DNA of 64,000 nt from an uncultured Eubacteriales bacterium. GTDB taxonomy: Bacteria > Bacillota > Clostridia > Lachnospirales > Bianqueaceae. The notes under the pieces are model-generated. The model made no database searches. It was not told the origin of the DNA and saw nothing but the letters and a program-made list of their open reading frames with translations. Where the stretch lies: NCBI GenBank assembly GCA_900315265.1, contig OMYN01000002.1, forward strand, positions 1-64,000. The letters are read 5' to 3'. Positions 1 through 8,460 of the stretch are shown in pieces. The position numbers and the translations under genes are program-made. Each line of letters opens with the position of its first letter. The first letter of the stretch is position 1.

Positions 1-4
1 CAAC

Positions 5-139
5 TTGTCTGCATTATATTCTTTTACATATCAATTATGGCAGACACCTAAAACTTTTCCGTTTGTTGTCTGTATTAATTACATACTATGTTGTTTCCGA
101 TGCAGACAAAATACTTGTTTTATTTCTTTGTCTGTATTA
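5..139. repeat. Three TTGTCTGYATTA motifs spaced 61-62 bp
   Basis: There are three near-identical 12-base words at 5, 66 and 128. Two inverted CAGACA words lie 36 bases downstream of the first two, so each unit could form a short-stem, long-loop hairpin. The array may continue left of the window. Its design resembles the TTGTCAA/TTGACAA array at 48361-48730, which also has a period near 60 bp. Function unknown. Confidence 0.45.
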
Positions 140-361
140 GTTAACCACTATATCATTTTCTGTCATACAATAATGCCTATTTATTGTATTATCTGCACGT
201 ATTCATCTGCAAATACCTGTCGAGTTCAGCTTCCTCCATAAGTTTCTCGAACGTGAAAACGGATCACAAATACCCGGATATTCGGAAAAATAGAGCGGCA
301 AAGTTCCCTGTATAAGGTTAAGTGAGGTATAAGTTTATACATGGCCAATAGAATTTTTCCG

Positions 362-394
362 TAAAAAGGCTCCCAACCGTAACGATTGGAAGCC
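362..394 (-). terminator. Rho-independent terminator after the 3D-domain gene
   Basis: The arms at 369-379 and 384-394 pair as an 11-bp stem with two mismatches around a 4-base loop. On the minus strand the stem is followed by TTTTTAC. It lies about 80 bases past the stop of the minus-strand gene that ends at 472. Confidence 0.8.
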
Positions 395-471
395 TTATTC
401 TTGTTATTGGAAGCTATGTTTTTTCACAGCCCCTAACATCTTATACAGCCTTTTTGTTCCTTGTGTGTGTA

Positions 472-1401
472 TTACCAGCTGACCGCAATATCGAGCTGAT
501 AGGGGTTATAGTAAATAAAACTTCCCGTATCACAGACGATACCTGTTCCCAGACTGGTCTCGACCAGACTCCCGCGCGGGTGAATGCAGAAGTCAGCTGC
601 TACGATCACGTAGCTTCCGAACATCTTAACACCGTCGTCCCGGACCCAGTAGTCACCGGAATAACCAAGTGCCCGCATATTCGAGATCACGATGGACATG
701 TCCAGATTATAATAAGTCTCCAGACCGCTTGGTCCGTAAAAAACACCTGAATAGGCAGTCAGATGTCCGCTGCCGGAACTGTTTGACGTCTGAGAATTTG
801 AAGAAGATTCCTGAGATTCTTCCGCGGCTGCCTGCGCCTGGGCCTGCCTCTGGGCTTCTTCGGCAGCTGCCTGCTGAGCTGCGGCTTCTTCCTGAGCCTG
901 ACGCTCCGCTTCCTCCTGAGCTGCCTGTTCGGCCGCAAGCTTTGAAGCCTCCTCGGCTGCTTTCTGAGCTTCTTCCTCAGCTTCTTTTTGGGCTTCTTCC
1001 TCAGCCGCTTTTTCAGCCTCTTCGGCCTCTTTTTCTTCCTGGATACGGGTCAGCTCCTGCTGAGCCACATCCTGGGCGGCTTTTGAAGCGTAGTCCGCAG
1101 ACTGATCGCTCATTTCCCGGTTGATCCGGTTGGCATAGGCCGCATTGACGACCTTGTCGGGAAGGACCGCCGGTCCTTCTTTTACCTGAATATGTTTGTT
1201 GATGAAGATCTGTTCAAAATCTTTATTTCGCTGCGCAGTCGATTCATCAAGGCTGCTCTCTTCTGTCTTTGCAGTCAGGTCAGACACGGATGAAGAGTTA
1301 GGTGTCTGTGCGTTGGCATCCAGAATAATACCACATGACAAGGATAGTACTAATGTGAATACGACCAAAGATCGCAGCGAACTTAATAGTTCCTTATCCA
1401 T
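472..1401 (-). CDS. Secreted coiled-coil protein with C-terminal 3D domain
   Basis: A 309-residue exported protein. The first ~32 residues form a signal peptide: a charged start, a hydrophobic run VVFTLVLSLSCGIIL, then an ANAQ-type cleavage region. Residues ~100-205 are a Glu/Ala/Gln-rich coiled coil built of EEA and KAAEE repeats, ending in a Ser/Asn-rich linker. The last ~95 residues match the 3D domain (three conserved aspartates) found in Rpf2/YabE-like wall-acting proteins; here the aspartates lie in AADFCI, VCDTGS and QLDIAV. Known 3D proteins act on peptidoglycan or spores, so a wall-remodelling role is inferred rather than shown. The gene is monocistronic, with a promoter near 1578-1606, a ribosome site AAAGGAAG just before the ATG, and a terminator at 362-394. 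The coiled coil probably spaces the catalytic domain from a partner or the wall. Confidence 0.75.
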   Translation of the reverse strand: MDKELLSSLRSLVVFTLVLSLSCGIILDANAQTPNSSSVSDLTAKTEESSLDESTAQRNKDFEQIFINKHIQVKEGPAVLPDKVVNAAYANRINREMSDQSADYASKAAQDVAQQELTRIQEEKEAEEAEKAAEEEAQKEAEEEAQKAAEEASKLAAEQAAQEEAERQAQEEAAAQQAAAEEAQRQAQAQAAAEESQESSSNSQTSNSSGSGHLTAYSGVFYGPSGLETYYNLDMSIVISNMRALGYSGDYWVRDDGVKMFGSYVIVAADFCIHPRGSLVETSLGTGIVCDTGSFIYYNPYQLDIAVSW

Positions 1402-2164
1402 ATGCTTCCTTTCTGTTTTTTAGCTCAGAAGAAACGGCTGCTGTTCATCCAGGGTAAAATAAATAAGTAAGACGGGTGCATCAAACCGCCGAACTTATCG
1501 TTTCTTCCTCGCCTTATTCGTTGTTATGCATTCCACACACACAACGGAAACATAACGTTTTTTACGAATTTATTACGATTATATTACGGCATTTGCAGAA
1601 ATGCAACCAAAAATTGCAACAGCTTTCGATTTTTCGTAATTTTATGAATAATACACAAAATAGTTAACTTGCTTATATATACCCTTCAAATTGGCATAAA
1701 CAAAGGATTTTCAAGTTTTAGGACCTATACGTCCGGCTTATCGTTTCTTCTAAAAAATTCTAAAAAAATGGAGAGAATTTTCTCGGAAAATAATGTATTT
1801 CATACGGGAATCCGATAATATTTTGCCGGATAAAAACCTTTCTCAACTCATAGTTTTCGCCCATTTTATGCGTTGTTATTGTATATTTATGCATTAGCGA
1901 AAACCATGATTGATAATAATAGGAAGTTTTGTTTTATATACACTGCCGGACGGCAAATCCGCTGCCTAATAAAATCCCTCAGGCTTTCTGTGCCAAATAA
2001 AAAAAGAGGCGCAGGCTTGGAAAGGCTGTCCCACGGCTCATTAACGGTTAAAAGGTCTCCGTCCTCCGTCCGTCCTCCGTCATTGTGTATAAGACCTGAG
2101 AATGAAGACCCCTATAAAATGTATTATTCATGTCATACAGTAGTCGTTATCCGAAAAGAAAAAA
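1402..2164. other. Long AT-rich intergenic region
   Basis: This 760-base stretch has no credible gene; one long open frame over it runs through the tRNA and the antisense of the deaminase, so it was discarded. It contains the promoter at 1578-1606, a 14-base direct repeat CTTATCGTTTCTTC at 1494-1507 and 1737-1750, and an 11-base tandem duplication CCGTCCTCCGT at 2059-2069 and 2070-2080. Nothing else is recognised. Confidence 0.6.
1578..1606 (-). promoter_or_regulatory. Sigma-A-type promoter for the 3D-domain gene
   Basis: On the minus strand, TTGCAT (1601-1606) is followed after 17 bases by a perfect TATAAT (1578-1583). This predicts a 5' leader of about 170 bases before the start at 1401. 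No riboswitch consensus was recognised in the leader. Confidence 0.65.
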
Positions 2165-2245
2165 TGCAGGTGAAGGGACTCGAACCCCCATACCAAAGGT
2201 ACCAGATCCTAAGTCTGGCGCGTCTGCCAATTCCGCCACACCTGC
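2165..2245 (-). tRNA. tRNA-Leu(UAG)
   Basis: Read on the minus strand it starts GCAGGTGTGGCGGAATTGGC and closes with the matching CACCTGC plus discriminator A. The anticodon stem is CCAGA/TCTGG around the loop CTTAGGA, giving anticodon UAG. The T-arm GGGGGTTCGAGTCCC is intact and a class II variable arm is present. No CCA is encoded. It lies 29 bases past the dCMP deaminase stop and is followed by a T run, so it may be read from the same transcript. Confidence 0.95.
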
Positions 2246-2274
2246 TAAAGCCAGGTCAAACAAGACAAACTGGA

Positions 2275-2766
2275 TCAATAACCAAAAGTCCCCGTTATGG
2301 ATTCGTCATCCGTTACCCAGTCTTTGACCTCTACCTTGCGGTAATGATCATGATCATCACGGATGAAGACATTTTTAATGCCGGCATTGATGATGATCCG
2401 TTTGCACATGGAACAGCTGCTGGCATTTTTCACATAGCTGCCCGTTTCCATCTCGATGCCGCACAGGTACATATCCGCTCCCAGCATTTCTTCCCGGGAA
2501 GCCGAAATGATGGCGTTGACCTCTGCATGGACGCTGCGGCACAGTTCATACCGCTCTCCTCTGGGGATCTTCATCTGCTGACGGATGCAGTAACCCAGAT
2601 CCGAGCAGTTTTTCCGGCCTCGGGGAGCGCCGACATAGCCGGTCGAAATGACTTCATCATTTTTGACGATAACGGCCCCATACCGTCTTCTAAGACAGGT
2701 CGACCGCTGCGAAACCATTTCCGCCAGATCCAGATAATAATTGACTTTATCACGTCGTGTCTGCAT
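2275..2766 (-). CDS. comEB: dCMP deaminase, ComEB family
   Basis: Cytosolic zinc enzyme that deaminates dCMP to dUMP, feeding thymidylate synthesis; the Bacillus orthologue sits in the late competence cluster. The 163-residue frame has the cytidine deaminase signature: H80-A-E82 as zinc ligand and proton shuttle, and C118-x-x-C121 as the other ligands. An in-frame ATG 18 bases further upstream overlaps the ribosome site AGGAGG, so the ATG at 2766 (MQTRRDK) is chosen. The usual CxxC context PCxxC has Ser before the first Cys here, which is still compatible with zinc binding. tRNA-Leu(UAG) follows directly downstream. The gene lies behind the terminator of the oxaloacetate decarboxylase operon and probably has its own promoter between 2767 and 2855, though none was clear. 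Confidence 0.92.
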   Translation of the reverse strand: MQTRRDKVNYYLDLAEMVSQRSTCLRRRYGAVIVKNDEVISTGYVGAPRGRKNCSDLGYCIRQQMKIPRGERYELCRSVHAEVNAIISASREEMLGADMYLCGIEMETGSYVKNASSCSMCKRIIINAGIKNVFIRDDHDHYRKVEVKDWVTDDESITGTFGY

Positions 2767-2854
2767 AGATGCCCTCCTGATCATGACCAGGGAACTTTGG
2801 CTTTTATCTTACACGAAAGCAAAGGCAAATTCAAGCCGAAAGCCCTATGGAAAA

Positions 2855-2893
2855 GGGGATGTGAGAAACGAATCACCGCTTCTTCACATCCCC
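2855..2893 (-). terminator. Terminator hairpin (copy A of a repeated hairpin)
   Basis: GGGGATGTGAgaa (2855-2867) pairs with ttCTTCACATCCCC (2880-2893). On the minus strand it is followed by TTTT, fitting a terminator for the oadA end. Flanking AAGCCCT (2840-2846) and AGGGCTT (2909-2915) could extend the structure. Sequence and loop closely match the hairpin at 7432-7472. Confidence 0.7.
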
Positions 2894-2963
2894 CTTATTT
2901 AGACCCACAGGGCTTACCATCAGACCCAACTTTCAAGTCCTCCCCAAAGGTCATTAAATCGAA

Positions 2964-4409
2964 TTATTTGCCGCTGTCGCGTACGTAAAGGACACGAACA
3001 CCGTTAGCGTCCACATTCTTTGCAGCCTCTTTCTTTGCTCCCGGTGCCGGAACAGGCGCAGCCTTTCCGTCGCGGATATCAAAGAATTTGGAAGCGACCT
3101 GCGGGAACAGAGCGTAGGAAAGGACATCTTCTTCCTTGTGAGCTCTGTCGCCCAGTTCCTTCTTGTACTTTTCGTACTCAGGAGCGATCAGATCAGCAGG
3201 ACGGCAGGTGATGACTTTGTCGTCACCAATGCATTTCTTGCGGACTTCCTCATTGACCTCGCCCGGCAGTTTACCATACTCGCCGCGCAGAAGGGCTTTG
3301 GAGTTTTCGGGAACCATCTTGTAACGCTCGCCGGTCAGAACGTTCATAACCGCCTGGGTACCAACGATCTGGCTGGTAGGAGTAACCAGCGGAGGATATC
3401 CGAAGTCTTTACGAACACGCGGAACCTCTGCCAGTACGTCATAATACTTATCCTCAGCGTGAGCCTGTTTCAGCTGGCTTACCAGGTTGGAAAGCATACC
3501 GCCGGGTACCTGGTACAGAAGGGTGTTGGTATCAACATGCAGCACCTTGGTGTTCAGGCTGCCTTCATCCTGAAGACGCTGGGCAACCTTGCGGAAATGA
3601 GCAGCTGCCTCAGACAGCTTGTTCAGATCCAGACCCGTGTCACGGTCGGTCCCCTGAAGAGTAGCGACCAGAGACTCGGTAGTGGGCTGAGAAGTACCGT
3701 TTGCCATAGGAGACAGGGCGGTATCAACGATATCGACCCCTGCTTCGGCTGCCTTCAGATATACCATATCACCGGTACCGGTGGTATTGTGAGTATGCAG
3801 ATGGATCGGGATGGACAGTTCCTTCTTCAGCCTGGACACCAGTTCATAAGCGGTATAAGGCAGCAGAAGGTTAGCCATATCTTTGATGCAGATGGTGTCA
3901 GCACCCATATCCTGCAGCTGGCAGGCCAGGCGGACGAAATAATCCATATCGTGAACCGGGCTGGTGGTGTAGGAAATGGTAGCCTCAGCCATGCCGCCGT
4001 AGTACTTGGTGTACTTCATAGCAGCTTCCATGTTGCGCGGATCATTCAGCGCATCGAAAATACGGATTACATCGATACCATTCTCAACAGACTTTTTAAC
4101 GAACTGTTCAACGACATCGTCTGCGTAGTGTTTGTAACCCAGAAGGTTCTGTCCGCGAAGCAGCATCTGCAGCTTGGTGTTGGGCAGGGCCTTGCGGAGG
4201 GTCCTTAACCGCTCCCAGGGATCCTCATTCAGGTAACGCATGCAGACATCGAAGGTAGCGCCGCCCCAGCATTCCAAAGACCAATAACCCATCTGATCCA
4301 GGACTTTGCAGGCAGGAAGCATGTCTTCGATTCTCATACGGGTCGCTGCCTGAGACTGGTGAGCATCACGCAGGATCGTATCAGTAATCTTTAACGGATT
4401 CTTTGCCAT
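2964..4409 (-). CDS. oadA: Oxaloacetate decarboxylase alpha subunit (carboxyltransferase)
   Basis: Cytosolic carboxyltransferase subunit of the sodium-pumping oxaloacetate decarboxylase; it moves CO2 from oxaloacetate to biotin, giving pyruvate. The 481-residue protein begins with the DTILRDAHQS motif of the pyruvate-carboxylase carboxyltransferase TIM barrel. It has the metal-binding HLHTHNTTGTGD segment, and CIKDMA holding the lysine that is carbamylated in this family. The PYC/OADA conserved domain occupies the C-terminal half. Unlike the classical ~600-residue OadA it lacks a C-terminal biotinyl domain; that domain is the separate protein at 5637-5993. A GTG 21 bases upstream would place the start inside the ribosome site GGAGGAGG, so the ATG at 4409 is preferred. 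It is the last gene of the operon, 24 bases after oadB. Confidence 0.92.
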   Translation of the reverse strand: MAKNPLKITDTILRDAHQSQAATRMRIEDMLPACKVLDQMGYWSLECWGGATFDVCMRYLNEDPWERLRTLRKALPNTKLQMLLRGQNLLGYKHYADDVVEQFVKKSVENGIDVIRIFDALNDPRNMEAAMKYTKYYGGMAEATISYTTSPVHDMDYFVRLACQLQDMGADTICIKDMANLLLPYTAYELVSRLKKELSIPIHLHTHNTTGTGDMVYLKAAEAGVDIVDTALSPMANGTSQPTTESLVATLQGTDRDTGLDLNKLSEAAAHFRKVAQRLQDEGSLNTKVLHVDTNTLLYQVPGGMLSNLVSQLKQAHAEDKYYDVLAEVPRVRKDFGYPPLVTPTSQIVGTQAVMNVLTGERYKMVPENSKALLRGEYGKLPGEVNEEVRKKCIGDDKVITCRPADLIAPEYEKYKKELGDRAHKEEDVLSYALFPQVASKFFDIRDGKAAPVPAPGAKKEAAKNVDANGVRVLYVRDSGK

Positions 4410-4433
4410 AATACTTATATCCTCCTCCACTTA

Positions 4434-5594
4434 TCAGCCGAACAATGCAATCAGAACGCCGGCCGCAATGGCGCTGCCGATAACACCGGCAACGTTGGGA
4501 CCCATGGCGTTCATCAGCAGGAAGTTGCCCGGTTTCGCCTTCTGGCCTTCCACGTTAGAAACACGGGCAGCCATAGGTACCGCGGAAACTCCGGCAGAAC
4601 CGATAAGCGGATTGATTTTTTCTTTTGTAAACAGGTTCATGAACTTTGCAAGCAGAACACCGCCGGCAGTACCGAAGCCGAAGGCAACGACACCCAGAAC
4701 CAGGATCTTGATGGTCTGCCAGGTCAGGAAGTTGGAAGCGGTTGCAGTCGCACCAACAGACAGGCCCAGGAAGATAGTAACGATGTTCATCAGTTCGTTC
4801 TGAACGGTCTTGTTCAAACGTTCAACGACTCCGCTCTCACGCATCAGGTTGCCAAGCATCAGGCAGCCGATCAGAGGTGCGGTGGAAGGAACGATCAGCG
4901 ATACGAAAACAGCAACTACGATCGGGAACACGATCTTTTCGATCTTGCGGACCGGACGGATCTGTTTCATAACGATCTGACGTTCTTTCTTGGTGGTCAG
5001 AGCACGCATGATAGGCGGCTGGATAACCGGTACCAGGGCCATATAGGAATATGCGGCAACAGCGATAGGTCCAAGCAGATGAGGAGCCAGCTTGGTAGTC
5101 GTGTAAATAGCGGTAGGACCATCGGCTCCGCCGATGATACCAATAGAAGCAGCTTCAGGTCCGCTGAATCCAAGCAGAGCGTGAGCTCCGACAAAGGTCA
5201 GGAAAATACCCAGCTGAGCGGCTGCACCAAGCAGAAGGCTCTTGGGGGACGCGATCAGCGGTCCGAAATCGGTCATAGCACCAACGCCGATGAAGATCAG
5301 GCAGGGGTAAACATCCAGTTTAACACCCAGATAGAGAACGTCCAGCAGGCCGAAATTAAGAATCTCGTCCCACTTCACACCGTCAGCAAAATACTCGGCA
5401 TGATACATATTTGCGCCGGGCAGGTTGGTGAGCAGCATACCGAACGCAATAGGAAGAAGCAGCAGCGGCTCAAACTGTTTTTTGATAGCCAGATACAGAA
5501 GAACGAAGGAGACCAGCAGCATGATCAGCTGACGGGGATCGTTTCCGATCTGAGCGAAGCCGGTCTGCTTCATGAAATTCAAAAAAGCTTCCAT
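4434..5594 (-). CDS. oadB: Sodium-pumping decarboxylase beta subunit
   Basis: Integral membrane subunit (386 residues, about nine to eleven hydrophobic segments) that decarboxylates carboxybiotin and couples the energy to sodium export. The family signature GIIGGADGP, with the essential aspartate at residue 158, and the later conserved SNFLTWQT region are present. The same family serves oxaloacetate, methylmalonyl-CoA and glutaconyl-CoA decarboxylases; the neighbouring alpha subunit is of the pyruvate-carboxylase type, so oxaloacetate is the likely substrate. The ribosome site AAGGAG lies 6 bases before the ATG. It sits between the biotin carrier and oadA and is almost certainly cotranscribed. 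Confidence 0.93.
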   Translation of the reverse strand: MEAFLNFMKQTGFAQIGNDPRQLIMLLVSFVLLYLAIKKQFEPLLLLPIAFGMLLTNLPGANMYHAEYFADGVKWDEILNFGLLDVLYLGVKLDVYPCLIFIGVGAMTDFGPLIASPKSLLLGAAAQLGIFLTFVGAHALLGFSGPEAASIGIIGGADGPTAIYTTTKLAPHLLGPIAVAAYSYMALVPVIQPPIMRALTTKKERQIVMKQIRPVRKIEKIVFPIVVAVFVSLIVPSTAPLIGCLMLGNLMRESGVVERLNKTVQNELMNIVTIFLGLSVGATATASNFLTWQTIKILVLGVVAFGFGTAGGVLLAKFMNLFTKEKINPLIGSAGVSAVPMAARVSNVEGQKAKPGNFLLMNAMGPNVAGVIGSAIAAGVLIALFG

Positions 5595-5636
5595 ACTACA
5601 CTCCTTAAATTAGTTTCCGAAAAACAGAAGGATCGA

Positions 5637-5993
5637 TTACTCAAGAGTAACCAGGACCTGGTTGGTGTCTACGGTAGAACCTTTCTGTACATTTACGGAA
5701 GCAACCTTGCCGTCGCGGGGAGCCTGGATCTCGTTTTCCATCTTCATGGCTTCCAGGATCAGCAGGGTCTGGCCGGCTTTAACGGTCTGGCCGACGGTAA
5801 CATTCACGTTCAGGATGTTGCCGGGCATAGGAGCGGTAATGGTGGTAGCACCTGCGGGAGCAGCAGCCGGAGCGGGAGCAGCGGCAGGAGCAGCAGCCGG
5901 AGCAGCTTTAGGAGCGAAATCTTCGCCGTCTTTCAGTGCCTCAAGAGTAATCTCATAATCGGTACCGTTTACGTTAACGCGATATTTTTTCAT
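5637..5993 (-). CDS. Biotin carboxyl carrier protein of oxaloacetate decarboxylase
   Basis: A 118-residue biotin carrier that shuttles CO2 between OadA in the cytosol and OadB in the membrane. The C-terminal ~70 residues form the biotinyl/lipoyl fold with the biotinylation motif EAMKM, acceptor Lys84. An Ala/Pro-rich flexible hinge of about 20 residues (28-48) precedes it, as in sodium-pump carriers (GcdC, MmdC type). The N-terminal [15 protein letters not shown] block is the usual start of this family. It fills the role of the biotinyl domain missing from OadA. A TTAAAACATGA-type spacing with AGAAAGGATT serves as ribosome site. Confidence 0.92.
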   Translation of the reverse strand: MKKYRVNVNGTDYEITLEALKDGEDFAPKAAPAAAPAAAPAPAAAPAGATTITAPMPGNILNVNVTVGQTVKAGQTLLILEAMKMENEIQAPRDGKVASVNVQKGSTVDTNQVLVTLE

Positions 5994-6052
5994 GTTTTAA
6001 TCCTTTCTGATTGTACCGGACATATCATAATGTTTCCGGCATCAAGCTGTGA

Positions 6053-6361
6053 TCACAGCTTTTTAATAGATTTGATCTCGATTTTGGAGATGTCGGTCCC
6101 AAGATCCTCTGCGATAGCAGCGGAAACGGCGGCGACGAGCTCGGGGCGGTTCGGAATGGATGCTTCAACCGGCGCGGGAGCAGCCTGCGGCTGTGCAGCG
6201 GCAGCAGCGGGTTTATCCTTGACGACAAGTTTCAGGATCCAGCTCATAAGCAGGATGCAGAAAATTAATAAGATCAGTCCGGCAAATACGATACCGAAAC
6301 CGAGTCCTACAACTTCTCCTGTAGGCCGCTCAATTGCCTGAGCAAGAAGTAATGACGGCAT
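6053..6361 (-). CDS. oadG: Sodium pump decarboxylase gamma subunit
   Basis: Small membrane subunit (103 residues) that assembles the alpha and beta subunits. One N-terminal transmembrane helix (GFGIVFAGLILLIFCILLMS) is followed by KLVVK, an Ala/Pro-rich linker and a C-terminal amphipathic region ending IKSIKKL. This layout is typical of OadG/MmdD. The chosen ATG (MPSLLLAQ) has AGGAGG seven bases upstream; an upstream in-frame start would extend it by 17 poorly matching residues over the leader. It is the first gene of the operon, about 100 bases downstream of the promoter at 6467-6495. Confidence 0.88.
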   Translation of the reverse strand: MPSLLLAQAIERPTGEVVGLGFGIVFAGLILLIFCILLMSWILKLVVKDKPAAAAAQPQAAPAPVEASIPNRPELVAAVSAAIAEDLGTDISKIEIKSIKKL

Positions 6362-6466
6362 GATAGTCCTCCTTTCCTTCGCGGTAGCTGCTCTCGTAAG
6401 GGCAGTCCGCATGTCTCGTGTGAAGTGAAAGCCAACTTTCTGGCATTTTATTATTACACTGTGGCT

Positions 6467-6495
6467 ATTTTATCAAATAGCAGGGGCAAGTTCAA
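6467..6495 (-). promoter_or_regulatory. Promoter of the oxaloacetate decarboxylase operon
   Basis: On the minus strand, TTGAAC (6490-6495), 17 bases, then TAAAAT (6467-6472). It is the only strong hexamer pair between the upstream terminator and oadG, and gives a leader of about 100 bases. Confidence 0.65.
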
Positions 6496-6508
6496 GGCGT
6501 TTGACCAA

Positions 6509-6537
6509 TAAAAAAGCCTACGCTATGGGCCGCAGGC
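6509..6537 (-). terminator. Terminator after the transposase-like gene
   Basis: A stem of 7 bp formed by 6516-6522 and 6531-6537 with an 8-base loop; on the minus strand it runs into TTTTTT. It separates the gene ending at 6584 from the oad operon. Confidence 0.8.
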
Positions 6538-6583
6538 ATAGGTAAAAGTTATCCTTCCTATTATCAATTATCACACAGGCTGA

Positions 6584-7309
6584 TCAATCCCTTTTACCAA
6601 GGTTCTTTTTCCGCAGGATATTTTGGATCGATCTCAGTTGGATCTCCAGACATCCGGCTATATATCGGCTGGGTACGTGATCTTCTTTACAGAGGATAGA
6701 AATTACGCGTTTCTGCTCTTCATCATCTAACTTCAGAAAAGCAAATCGAGGATCTTGTCCCAGCCTGGACCGAATGATCTTGTCTGCTTCCCCCTGAGTC
6801 ATTCCGTAATAGTCCGGTATTTCTTCCAATACCCGGGCCGGCATGGGTACTTTTTTAAGGCTCTCTTCGTATCCGCCCGAAAAATAAAACATGTCCCGGA
6901 CATTTTTACCCACCAATAAAAGCCCCGCTTTGTCTTTTTCCCACTCTTTTGTCAGATAGCGGACCGTCATGAGCAGCTGGTCCTGGTCCAGGACCGGTTC
7001 GCTGCGGTAACGGTCCCGAAAGACCTGGCCTTCCCAGCCGTGCCTCTTCCGGTACCAAGTCCCATAGCGAAGGCTGATCCGCTTCATCAGTCCGGACAGC
7101 TCCCCACTGCTGCTTACGTCAAGGATCAGATGCATATGGTTGGCCTTGATCAGGCAAAGATACAAAGGAACCTTTACGCTGCCTAACACCTCTTTGACAA
7201 TGGCTTCCATCCTTACCTGATCCTCTTTTTCTTTAAAAATGCCCATGCACCTGTGTCCCTGTACCAGTACATGCACCATCCCCGTAAGTTTACCTCTTGA
7301 CTGTCTCAT
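6584..7309 (-). CDS. Y1/REP-associated tyrosine transposase-like protein
   Basis: A 241-residue HUH-family protein of the RAYT (TnpA-REP) group, related to IS200 transposases but usually single-copy and domesticated. Visible marks are the HUH motif N-H58-M-H60, the block WEGQVFRDRY around residues 92-101, and a RYLTKEWEKDKAGL segment in which Y118 takes the place of the nucleophile in the usual YIHxNPxRAGL. The C-terminal ~60 residues form an HTH-like tail (GMTQGEADKII and a second helix pair near the end). The start is fixed by GGGAGG eight bases before the ATG. No IS605-type ends flank it, but a hairpin at 7432-7472 upstream has a close relative at 2855-2893, so a RAYT/REP-like relationship is possible. 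Activity unknown. Confidence 0.82.
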   Translation of the reverse strand: MRQSRGKLTGMVHVLVQGHRCMGIFKEKEDQVRMEAIVKEVLGSVKVPLYLCLIKANHMHLILDVSSSGELSGLMKRISLRYGTWYRKRHGWEGQVFRDRYRSEPVLDQDQLLMTVRYLTKEWEKDKAGLLLVGKNVRDMFYFSGGYEESLKKVPMPARVLEEIPDYYGMTQGEADKIIRSRLGQDPRFAFLKLDDEEQKRVISILCKEDHVPSRYIAGCLEIQLRSIQNILRKKNLGKRD

Positions 7310-7431
7310 CGTAATACCTCCCTGCCGGCTCGTTTTTCAGAAAGTATTACAGTATAAGACAAGGTCAGGGCTGATACCAGAAAGCAGCAAGGCAGGAATA
7401 ACAAAATCTTGACCTGTTAGACAATAAAAAA

Positions 7432-7472
7432 GGAATGCGAGAAACAATAACGCTTTTTGCTTCTCACATTCC
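7432..7472 (-). terminator. ftsY terminator hairpin (copy B of repeated hairpin)
   Basis: GGAATGCGAGAA (7432-7443) pairs with TTCTCACATTCC (7461-7472), one G-T pair, with loop ACAATAACGC plus TTTTTGC. The minus strand continues in TTTTTTATT, so it ends the ftsY operon. The stem and loop start match copy A at 2855-2893. Confidence 0.85.
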
Positions 7473-7506
7473 TCTTTTATAAAGGCTATCCGTAGATTTA
7501 TCCGTC

Positions 7507-8451
7507 TCAGCCTTCCTCAGGCTTGGCAGTTTCGCTATCATCCTCGGCAAACAGAGCTTCGGCAAATTCGGCCGGATCGAATTTTTTCAGATCATCGATC
7601 CCCTCTCCGACGCCTACATATTTGACCGGGATCTTCAGTTCGTTCACGATACCGACGACCACGCCGCCTTTAGCCGATCCGTCCAGCTTGGTCAGCACGA
7701 TCCCGGTAATGGGAGCGACTTCCATAAACAATTTAGCCTGGGACAAGGCGTTCTGCCCGGTCGTCGCGTCCAGCACCAGCAGCACCTCCCGGTGAGCCGT
7801 GGGGAACTCCCTCTGCACGATCTTGTCGATCTTGCGCAGCTCTTCCATCAGGTTTTTCTTGTTCTGCAGACGGCCGGCCGTATCCACCAGCAGTACGTCC
7901 GCCCAGCGGCTGTGGGTGATATCCGCCGCGTCATAAACGACAGCACCGGGATCCGATCCCTCGTCATGTGCGACAAAAGTAACGCCTGCCTTGTCCGCCC
8001 ACACCTTCAGCTGGTCGATAGCTGCCGCCCGGAAGGTGTCCGCCGCAGCTACGACCACATCATGGCCTTCGTTTTTCAGCTGCCATGCTAATTTTCCGAT
8101 GGTCGTCGTCTTGCCGGCGCCGTTGACACCGATCATCAAGATCACGTTTGTCATACGGTCGATAATGGCATTGGGATGGGACGAAGTCAGGATGCGGGTG
8201 ACCTTAGCTTTGAAAAGTTCGTAGACCTCTTTCGTGCTGGTCTTGCCGCTCTGCTCGGACTCCTCGCGCACGTCGGCGATAATGTCCTCGGCCGTCTTGA
8301 CCCCCATGTCCGCCATGATCAGGCGCTCTTCGAGTTCGTCGTAAAAGTCATCGTCCGCCTGCTGATACGTTTCAAAGACCTCGTTTACGTCGTTCATGGA
8401 CGTCTCGCGGGTCTTCTGCAGTCCTTTTTTGAAAAAATCAAATAAGCCCAT
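7507..8451 (-). CDS. ftsY: Signal recognition particle receptor FtsY
   Basis: SRP-family GTPase that docks ribosome-SRP complexes at the membrane. The 314-residue protein is essentially an NG domain: the helical N domain occupies ~1-90, followed by P-loop [15 protein letters not shown], then DTAGR (G3), [10 protein letters not shown] (G4) and the closing GVGEGIDDL. The long acidic A domain of the E. coli protein is missing, as in most Firmicutes. The AGGAGG ribosome site lies directly after the smc stop; the gap is only 9 bases. It is the last gene of the plsX-acpP-rnc-smc-ftsY run and is followed by the hairpin at 7432-7472. Confidence 0.97.
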   Translation of the reverse strand: MGLFDFFKKGLQKTRETSMNDVNEVFETYQQADDDFYDELEERLIMADMGVKTAEDIIADVREESEQSGKTSTKEVYELFKAKVTRILTSSHPNAIIDRMTNVILMIGVNGAGKTTTIGKLAWQLKNEGHDVVVAAADTFRAAAIDQLKVWADKAGVTFVAHDEGSDPGAVVYDAADITHSRWADVLLVDTAGRLQNKKNLMEELRKIDKIVQREFPTAHREVLLVLDATTGQNALSQAKLFMEVAPITGIVLTKLDGSAKGGVVVGIVNELKIPVKYVGVGEGIDDLKKFDPAEFAEALFAEDDSETAKPEEG

Positions 8452-8460
8452 GAAGCCTCC

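Larger units (their letters stand above)
1..471. other. Gene-free left edge with periodic TTGTCTG motifs
   Basis: I see no convincing gene here; the small open frames lack ribosome sites and recognisable sequence. The word TTGTCTGYATTA occurs at 5-16, 66-77 and 128-139, a spacing of 61 and 62 bases. The inverse word CAGACA follows at 41-46 and 103-108. The sequence between these words is not conserved. The stretch ends in a terminator hairpin at 362-394 that belongs to the gene on its right. Confidence 0.5.

Noticed and set aside
5..241. Open frame of 78 codons at the left edge
   Set aside because: Composition is that of translated AT-rich repeats with many Cys and Ile; no ribosome site.
1402..1575. 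Cyclic di-AMP (ydaO) riboswitch before the 3D-domain gene
   Set aside because: Such switches often precede wall-hydrolase genes, but the leader is AT-rich and lacks the conserved G-rich blocks.
1873..2988. Long plus-strand open frame of 371 codons
   Set aside because: It runs through the tRNA-Leu gene and the antisense of the dCMP deaminase and has no ribosome site or recognisable sequence.
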